Shown here: positions 57,601-64,000 of the stretch, one piece after another
Position numbering within the stretch: the stretch's first letter is position 1
Layout of the letters: the number at the start of each line of letters is the position of its first letter
Assembly (NCBI GenBank): GCA_963757565.1
Contig: CAVWSB010000011.1
Span: 2,232,001-2,296,000, forward strand
Length of the DNA: 64,000 nucleotides
Origin: PALSA-894 sp963757565
GTDB taxonomy: Bacteria; Pseudomonadota; Alphaproteobacteria; Rhizobiales; Xanthobacteraceae
Reading direction: 5' to 3'
Program-made: the position numbers and the translations under genes
The notes under the pieces: generated by a model
What the model was told of the DNA's origin: nothing
What the model saw: the letters and a program-made list of their open reading frames with translations, nothing else
Database searches by the model: none

Positions 57601-57939
57601 TTATTCGACGACGAGCGTGCCGCGGTTCGACAGATTGAAGTCGTCGAAGAACTCGTATTTGCCCGGCTTGAGCGGACCCACCCGCACGATGCCCTCCCCG
57701 TTCGCCGCCACAACCTTCTCCACCTTGAGCGACTTGCTCTCGAATTCCATCGCGACCGAATCCTTGTTGGTCACATGGATGACGATGCGGGCGTTCGCCG
57801 GAGCCTTCAGCTCAACCGGGTCGAACTTCTTGTCCTTCACGACGATCTCAACGGTCGCATATTGGGCAAGCGCCGGTGCGCCGGTCAGGGCGAGGGTTGA
57901 AGCCAGCAAGATCGCAGCGAGCGCAGCACGGCGGAACAT
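57601..57939 (-). CDS. Periplasmic cupredoxin-domain protein (EfeO-N-like)
   Basis: A 112-residue protein with signal peptide ending near PALAQ, then VEIVVKDKKFDPVELKAPANARIVIHVTNKDSVAMEFESKSLKVEKVVAANGEGIVRVGPLKPGKYEFFDDFN. This is the cupredoxin domain that in EfeO precedes the peptidase M75 part; here it stands alone. It probably delivers iron (or copper-assisted iron) to the FTR1 permease that follows. Confidence 0.88.
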   Translation of the reverse strand: MFRRAALAAILLASTLALTGAPALAQYATVEIVVKDKKFDPVELKAPANARIVIHVTNKDSVAMEFESKSLKVEKVVAANGEGIVRVGPLKPGKYEFFDDFNLSNRGTLVVE

Positions 57940-58270
57940 CGAAATCGGTCTCCTGCGTTACCCGGGGAATGCAGACTTGCACGGTCAACATAGGCTGGAT
58001 TTTGCCGGTGCGAACCGTCCGGAGATTAGAATAGCCCCAGAGTCAGGGGTTTGCGGCGCTTTGCCGCCGCTTGGATTTGATTAACTCTTCATCGCCACAA
58101 TCCGGCCGGACGGGACCGCGATCATGGCGTCGATTAAACCAGCTCCGCACACGGGGCGAAAACTGACTTCCGGACTGCCGCTGGTCGTCGCGCCCCGTAC
58201 GGTGCCGGAGGCCGGCTATCGTTCGACACTGCATTCAGTCCTGACAGGTCCTTCGGTCAAGCCCCGCATC
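57940..58270. other. Gap between cupredoxin gene and murI
   Basis: 331 bp without a gene that I can support. The murI frame is open from an ATG at 58124, which would add a 49-residue extension unlike known MurI proteins; I treat this as upstream region. No clear promoter, terminator or repeat was seen. Confidence 0.5.
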
Positions 58271-59080
58271 ATGCGCGCCCCCGGCATTCTGGTTTTCAAC
58301 TCCGGCGTCGGCGGGCTGACGGTGTTCCGCGAGATCGCACGCGCGCGTCCCGACGCTCGGCTGGTCTATGCGGCAGACGATGCGCTTTTTCCCTATGGAA
58401 AGGTGCCCGAGGATGCACTGATCGCGCGCGTGGTGTCGGTGATGGGCGAGCTGATCGCCGCGCATACGCCGGACCTCGCCGTCATCGCCTGCAACACGGC
58501 CTCGGTCCAGGTGTTGCCCGCCCTGCGCGAACGGTTCGCGGTGCCGTTCATCGGCACGGTGCCGGCGATCAAGCCCGCCTGCGCGGCCTCGCAGTCCAAG
58601 CGCGTCTCGGTGCTTGGCACAGAGGCGACGGTTGCACGGGAATATACCCACGCGCTGATCCGCAATTTCGGCCAGGACTGCGAACTGACGCTGGTCGGCT
58701 CGGCGCGGCTGGCGGCATTCGCCGAGAGCGCGCTGGCGGGCGAGCCGGTCGCCGAAGATGCGATCCGCGCAGAGATTGCGCCCTGCTTCGTCGCTGACGG
58801 GGCCGAGCGCACCGACACCATCGTGCTTGCCTGCACGCATTTCCCGCTGTTGCTCGATCGCTTCGAGCAATTGGCGCCATGGCCGGTGCGCTGGCTCGAT
58901 CCGGCGCCCGCGATCGCACGGCGTGTGGTCGATCTGGTGGGGCCACGGACCGGGGAACCTGCATCGACCCAAGCCCGCGCGATCTTCACATCGGGCCGCA
59001 AACCGTCCGCCGATCTTGCTGCGGCGCTTGCGGATTTCGGCCTCGAGGCGGGCGAGTTGGCGGGCACCGCCGGTATTTGA
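58271..59080 (+). CDS. murI: Glutamate racemase
   Basis: A 269-residue enzyme that makes D-glutamate for peptidoglycan. The two catalytic Cys are Cys74 (ACNTAS) and Cys188 (ACTHFPLL) with His190 next to the second. The first motif reads FNSGVGGLTV with Asn10, where the family nearly always has Asp (FDSG). ATG 58271 gives the usual start. It stands alone between the iron genes and rpsD. Confidence 0.93.
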   Translation: MRAPGILVFNSGVGGLTVFREIARARPDARLVYAADDALFPYGKVPEDALIARVVSVMGELIAAHTPDLAVIACNTASVQVLPALRERFAVPFIGTVPAIKPACAASQSKRVSVLGTEATVAREYTHALIRNFGQDCELTLVGSARLAAFAESALAGEPVAEDAIRAEIAPCFVADGAERTDTIVLACTHFPLLLDRFEQLAPWPVRWLDPAPAIARRVVDLVGPRTGEPASTQARAIFTSGRKPSADLAAALADFGLEAGELAGTAGI

Positions 59081-59247
59081 CACCCCCGCCGTTTGCCCCT
59101 AGAAACCGCGCGCCGCACCGGGAATAGCCCGCGCGGCGTTTCGCACCCGTGGTGGATGCCGACGCTTCGGCAAGTCACCTGTCGGTTCCGGGAAACCGGA
59201 ACAGCAGGAGGGCGCGGTTCCTCATCAAGCATACAACCGAGGACGCG

Positions 59248-59865
59248 ATGACAAAGCGCTTAGCAGCCAAGCATAAAATCGACCGCCGCATGGGCGAGAA
59301 TATCTGGGGCCGTCCGAAAAGCCCCGTGAACCGCCGCGAATACGGCCCCGGCCAGCACGGCCAGCGCCGCAAGGGCAAGCTCTCCGACTACGGCGTGCAG
59401 CTGCGCGCCAAGCAGAAGCTCAAGCGCTACTACGCCAACATCGTCGAGAAGCAATTCCGCGGAATCTACGACGAAGCGATTCGGATGAAGGGGGACTCGG
59501 GCGCCAACATGATCGGCCTCCTGGAGCGCCGCCTCGATGCGATGGTCTATCGCGCGAAGTTCGTGCCGACGGTGTTTGCGGCGCGACAGTTCGTGAACCA
59601 CGGCCACGTCAAGGTGAACGGCAAGCGCGTCAACATCGCGAGCTATCGCGTCAAGGTCGGCGACGTCATCGAGATGAAGGACACCTCGAAGGAAATGGCG
59701 ATGGTGCTCGAGGCCAAGGCGCTCGCCGAACGCGATGTGCCGGACTACATCGAGGTCGACCACAGCAAGATGACCGCGAAGCTCGCACGCGTGCCGGCTC
59801 CGGCGGAGGTCCCCTACCCGGTCCAGATGGAGCCGCATCTGGTCGTGGAATTCTATTCGCGCTGA
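59248..59865 (+). CDS. rpsD: 30S ribosomal protein S4
   Basis: A 205-residue primary rRNA-binding protein of the small subunit. KHKIDRRMGENIWGRPKSPVNRREYGPGQHGQRRKGKLSDYGVQL is the alphaproteobacterial S4 start, and RLDAMVYRAKFVPTVFAARQFVNHGHVKVNGKRVNIASYRVKVGD the S4 RNA-binding domain. ATG 59248 follows GAGGA. It lacks the zinc-type Cys cluster, as usual for this group. Own transcription unit ended by a terminator. Confidence 0.97.
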   Translation: MTKRLAAKHKIDRRMGENIWGRPKSPVNRREYGPGQHGQRRKGKLSDYGVQLRAKQKLKRYYANIVEKQFRGIYDEAIRMKGDSGANMIGLLERRLDAMVYRAKFVPTVFAARQFVNHGHVKVNGKRVNIASYRVKVGDVIEMKDTSKEMAMVLEAKALAERDVPDYIEVDHSKMTAKLARVPAPAEVPYPVQMEPHLVVEFYSR

Positions 59866-59887
59866 TTGAAAGCACAGCACTCAGACG

Positions 59888-59919
59888 AAAGGCCGCCCAC
59901 CCGGGCGGCCTTTTTGTTT
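59888..59919 (+). terminator. Rho-independent terminator after rpsD
   Basis: A perfect 11-bp stem AAAGGCCGCCC / GGGCGGCCTTT with a four-base loop, running into TTTTTGTTT. It lies 22 bp after the rpsD stop. Confidence 0.93.
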
Positions 59920-59941
59920 GCGCGGCGTGCGGGGCTAATCG

Positions 59942-61462
59942 CTACTGGCGCCTCCGGGTGCCACGCGAGGCGGTCGCATCCGAGACGATGCGGCATGTGA
60001 CCCTCTCAACTTTCATCCAATCGGCCGTGAAGGGTTCGCCGTTGGACCATCGATTCAGACTATAGTTACGGCGCCCCGGGATGGGCTCGATTGCAGCAGT
60101 CGCTGTGCATGATCTGTCGTCTCGCTTGAGGGTCACCTTCGTGATCTGCCAGTCGCGTTCCCGAAAGGTTACGCCCAACACGGCGCCATTCATCTCCCAT
60201 TTTGGAAATTGATCGCCCGCGAGCGGCGTATTTCGTTCGAACGTGCGGACGGCCCCGTTCCAGTCAGACGTCAGGGTCGCCTTGGTGACGATCTCCTGTT
60301 CCGAGTTCACGTCAAACGAATAGCGGCGGACCAACCCCCACGTCACATTGCGCGGCGAAACCTCATGGATCGCCTGGTGAAAAGTCACTTCAAACGTTTG
60401 GCCGCGGAAGTCATTGAACGCGACAGGGACCTCGGGCGCGCTACGACTGTCCGTTCGTGGATCAGCCTGCCGCACCTGCGGAGCCGCCAAAGCAAGTTTT
60501 GCTTTTTGCGTGCGGACGAGATCGGCAAAGAAACCGGTTGGATTACGCGCCAAAAACGTGTCGTAGGCTTCAGCCGTCCCAAGCTGGGTGGCGAGCGTAT
60601 ACTCGCGCTGAACGGGATCGTCCGAAGGGGGGGCCACCGCGGTCGGCGATGCGGGAGCCACCGCCACAGCCGTCCCTGCGGGATTCAGCAGAACGTCTGC
60701 GCCGCCGAGCGACCCATAGACGAAGGGCTCCTGCCGGTTGCCGGTGCTCTTGAGCACATCGTCCCGAACGCGCCCAAATGCGATCCGCAGATCGAGCCCG
60801 GGCGTGGTCAGATGGCGCAGGAGCGCTTCGGCGAATGGGCTGTGCGCCCCGATGCCGTCGTCCGCGGTCGTTCCGGCCTTGGCCGCATAGGCGATGAGCG
60901 TGTCGCTGACCGTTGGCTCGATGCGTGCAAGCCCGCGTCCGGTCGAGCGGCTCGCCACGGTGCGCTGCATGCGCGCGGCGAACGGGTTGTCGCGGCAGGC
61001 GTCGAGAATCACAAGCCGTAGGCGGCGTGCTGGCTCCAGAGCCTTGAGCACGCGGTCGATCGCGAGCGTTTCATCCTCGACGTCGAAATCGCGCTTGAGC
61101 TTGGCGTCAATCGGCACGACGTAATTTGTGCCGTCGACCTCCATGCCGTGCCCGGCGAAATAAACGACCGCCACATCGGCACCGCGGGCAAGGCCGGCGA
61201 AGTCTCCGACCGCCCGGCGCAACTCGGCGAGCGTCGTATTCTCGCGGATATCGACAAAGTCGAAGCCGGCCGCCTTGAACATCTCCGCGATCGCGGCCGC
61301 GTCGTTTGCGGGATTGGGAAGACCTGCAACGTCGCGATAGGCGGAGTTGCCGATCACCAGCGCGATCCGCTTCTCCGCATGGCCCGGAACGCTCATGCAG
61401 ACCAGAAGCGTCAGCGACGCCGCGACACCAAAGAGGAAAGTCCGAACGACAAGACGAAGCAT
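59942..61462 (-). CDS. Caspase (peptidase C14) family secreted protein with extra C-terminal domain
   Basis: A 506-residue protein. Signal peptide ending PGHA (about 1-29), then a p20-like caspase domain: KRIALVIGNSAYRDVAGLPNPANDAAAIAEMFKAAGF, VYFAGHGMEVDGTNY with catalytic His105, and LVILDACRDNPF with Cys156. From about 300 there is a separate beta-rich domain (FNDFRGQTFEVTFHQAIHEVSPRNVTWGLVRRY...) that I do not recognise. Bacterial orthocaspases cut after Arg/Lys; the target is unknown. Confidence 0.88.
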   Translation of the reverse strand: MLRLVVRTFLFGVAASLTLLVCMSVPGHAEKRIALVIGNSAYRDVAGLPNPANDAAAIAEMFKAAGFDFVDIRENTTLAELRRAVGDFAGLARGADVAVVYFAGHGMEVDGTNYVVPIDAKLKRDFDVEDETLAIDRVLKALEPARRLRLVILDACRDNPFAARMQRTVASRSTGRGLARIEPTVSDTLIAYAAKAGTTADDGIGAHSPFAEALLRHLTTPGLDLRIAFGRVRDDVLKSTGNRQEPFVYGSLGGADVLLNPAGTAVAVAPASPTAVAPPSDDPVQREYTLATQLGTAEAYDTFLARNPTGFFADLVRTQKAKLALAAPQVRQADPRTDSRSAPEVPVAFNDFRGQTFEVTFHQAIHEVSPRNVTWGLVRRYSFDVNSEQEIVTKATLTSDWNGAVRTFERNTPLAGDQFPKWEMNGAVLGVTFRERDWQITKVTLKRDDRSCTATAAIEPIPGRRNYSLNRWSNGEPFTADWMKVERVTCRIVSDATASRGTRRRQ

Positions 61463-61563
61463 CAAGGCCCCCAGATGCAACGAGCAATCCTAGGGCAGGT
61501 TCAAGGGGACATTCCAGCGCCGTCCCACCCCGATACCTGAGTGGGTCAAAAGGCAACGCCGGT

Positions 61564-61902
61564 TCAGGCCGAGGCGCTTTCCTTGACCGCCAGGCCCTTC
61601 TCTTTCATCAGCCCCTGCAACTCGCCGGCCTGGAACATCTCGCGGATGATGTCGCAGCCGCCGACGAACTCGCCTTTGACGTAAAGCTGCGGAATGGTGG
61701 GCCAGTTCGAGTAGGTCTTGATGCCGTTCCGCAGGTCCTCGTTCTCCAGCACGTTCAGCCCTTTGTAGGGCACCCCGATATAGTCGAGGATCTGCACGAC
61801 CTGGCCCGAAAATCCGCACTGCGGAAACTGGGGGGTGCCCTTCATGAACAGCACCACGTCGTTGTTCTTCACTTCATTGTCGATGAACTGCTCGATGGCC
61901 AT
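61564..61902 (-). CDS. grxD: Monothiol glutaredoxin, Grx4 family
   Basis: A 112-residue CGFS glutaredoxin. Active Cys29 in PQCGFSGQ, glutathione loop WPTIPQLYVKGEFVGGCDI. It binds and passes on 2Fe-2S clusters, usually with BolA, whose gene is 86 bp upstream on the same strand. Confidence 0.96.
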   Translation of the reverse strand: MAIEQFIDNEVKNNDVVLFMKGTPQFPQCGFSGQVVQILDYIGVPYKGLNVLENEDLRNGIKTYSNWPTIPQLYVKGEFVGGCDIIREMFQAGELQGLMKEKGLAVKESASA

Positions 61903-61988
61903 GTTGTCCTCGTTTGCGGCGCCCCGGCTCAGGCCGGATCAGCACTTGGACATATATGTAGCCCAGGACGCCTTCCCAGCCCAGCCCC

Positions 61989-62225
61989 TCAGCCCTCCGG
62001 CGTGCCCGTCTGCAGCGCCAAAGCGTGCAGTTTCCCGCCCATGTCGCCCTTAAGCGCCTGATAAACCAATTGATGTTGCTGGACGCGGGACTTTCCCTTG
62101 AACGAGGCCGCGATCACGGTCGCCGCATAGTGATCGCCGTCGCCTGCGAGATCGCGGATCGTGACCGTGGCGTCCGGAATGCCGGCCCGGATCAGCCGTT
62201 CGATTTCGCCAGCGTCCATCGCCAT
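61989..62225 (-). CDS. bolA: BolA family protein
   Basis: A 78-residue BolA/IbaG-like protein: MDAGEIERLIRAGIPDATVTIRDLAGDGDHYAATVIAASFKGKSRVQQHQLVYQALKGDMGGKLHALALQT. The conserved His in VQQHQLVY and the C-terminal His (KLHAL) are the Fe-S ligands shared with CGFS glutaredoxins. It lies between purL and grxD, the usual alphaproteobacterial order. Confidence 0.95.
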   Translation of the reverse strand: MAMDAGEIERLIRAGIPDATVTIRDLAGDGDHYAATVIAASFKGKSRVQQHQLVYQALKGDMGGKLHALALQTGTPEG

Positions 62226-62254
62226 CTGCGACTTCCCTCACCGTCCCCCGAAAG

Positions 62255-64000
<1,746 letters not shown>

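Overview
The window is a GC-rich chromosomal segment that looks like an alphaproteobacterium of the order Hyphomicrobiales (Rhizobiales), close to Bradyrhizobium, Rhodopseudomonas or Xanthobacteraceae. The reasons are a CIRCE-controlled groESL operon, a Usg protein, the purL-bolA-grxD order, a form II cox-type molybdenum hydroxylase cluster, a BcsS protein, a liv transporter operon, and palindromic intergenic repeats of the kind common in this group. This placement is inference; no rRNA or tRNA gene is present.

Layout. 0-6.4 kb: DNA repair methyltransferase, SDR and an orphan tricarboxylate-type receptor on +; on - a tightly overlapping MaoC / zeta-class GST / MFS operon, then cupin and cyclophilin-like genes and Usg. 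6.4-8.8 kb: groES-groEL with CIRCE and a strong terminator. 8.8-17.7 kb: accessory metabolism (SolA-like oxidase, cupin, coupled DUF72-DUF488 pair, TPR protein, MFS, BcsS, orphan solute-binding protein, TauD-like dioxygenase). 17.7-21.3 kb: a self-contained drug-efflux-type operon, TetR -> HlyD -> ABC ATPase -> ABC-2 permease, behind a perfect 28-bp palindrome. 21.8-31.5 kb: molybdenum hydroxylase cluster coxS-L-M, coxD, coxE, two XdhC-family genes and a molybdopterin-binding/nucleotidyltransferase fusion, with coxG beside it. These form one functional unit: three enzyme subunits plus the chaperones and cofactor-maturation enzymes.

31.5-39.5 kb: TPR protein, PcaD-like hydrolase, BLUF photoreceptor, AraC regulator, flavin reductase and HpaB-type hydroxylase, and a sterol-desaturase-like hydroxylase. 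39.7-45.4 kb: livHMGF, a small membrane gene and livK, ending in a terminator; then amidase and haloacid dehalogenase. 47.5-53.5 kb: ModA-like and CcdA-like genes, P1 peptidase, DadA-like oxidoreductase, BASS-like transporter and an EF-hand protein. 53.8-64 kb: rpe, purB, SH3-domain protein, FTR1/cupredoxin iron pair, murI, rpsD, caspase-like protein, grxD, bolA and a partial purL running off the end.

Main caution: from about 42.5 to 55.8 kb almost every conserved gene is broken by one-base insertions or deletions, including essential genes (purB, rpe). I read these as sequence errors rather than gene decay and describe each such gene as one locus. I found no CRISPR array, prophage, insertion sequence or obviously new multi-gene defence system. 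The best leads are the duplicated hairpin element at 10.5 kb, the DUF72-DUF488 pair, the caspase-like protein and several small conserved-looking proteins.
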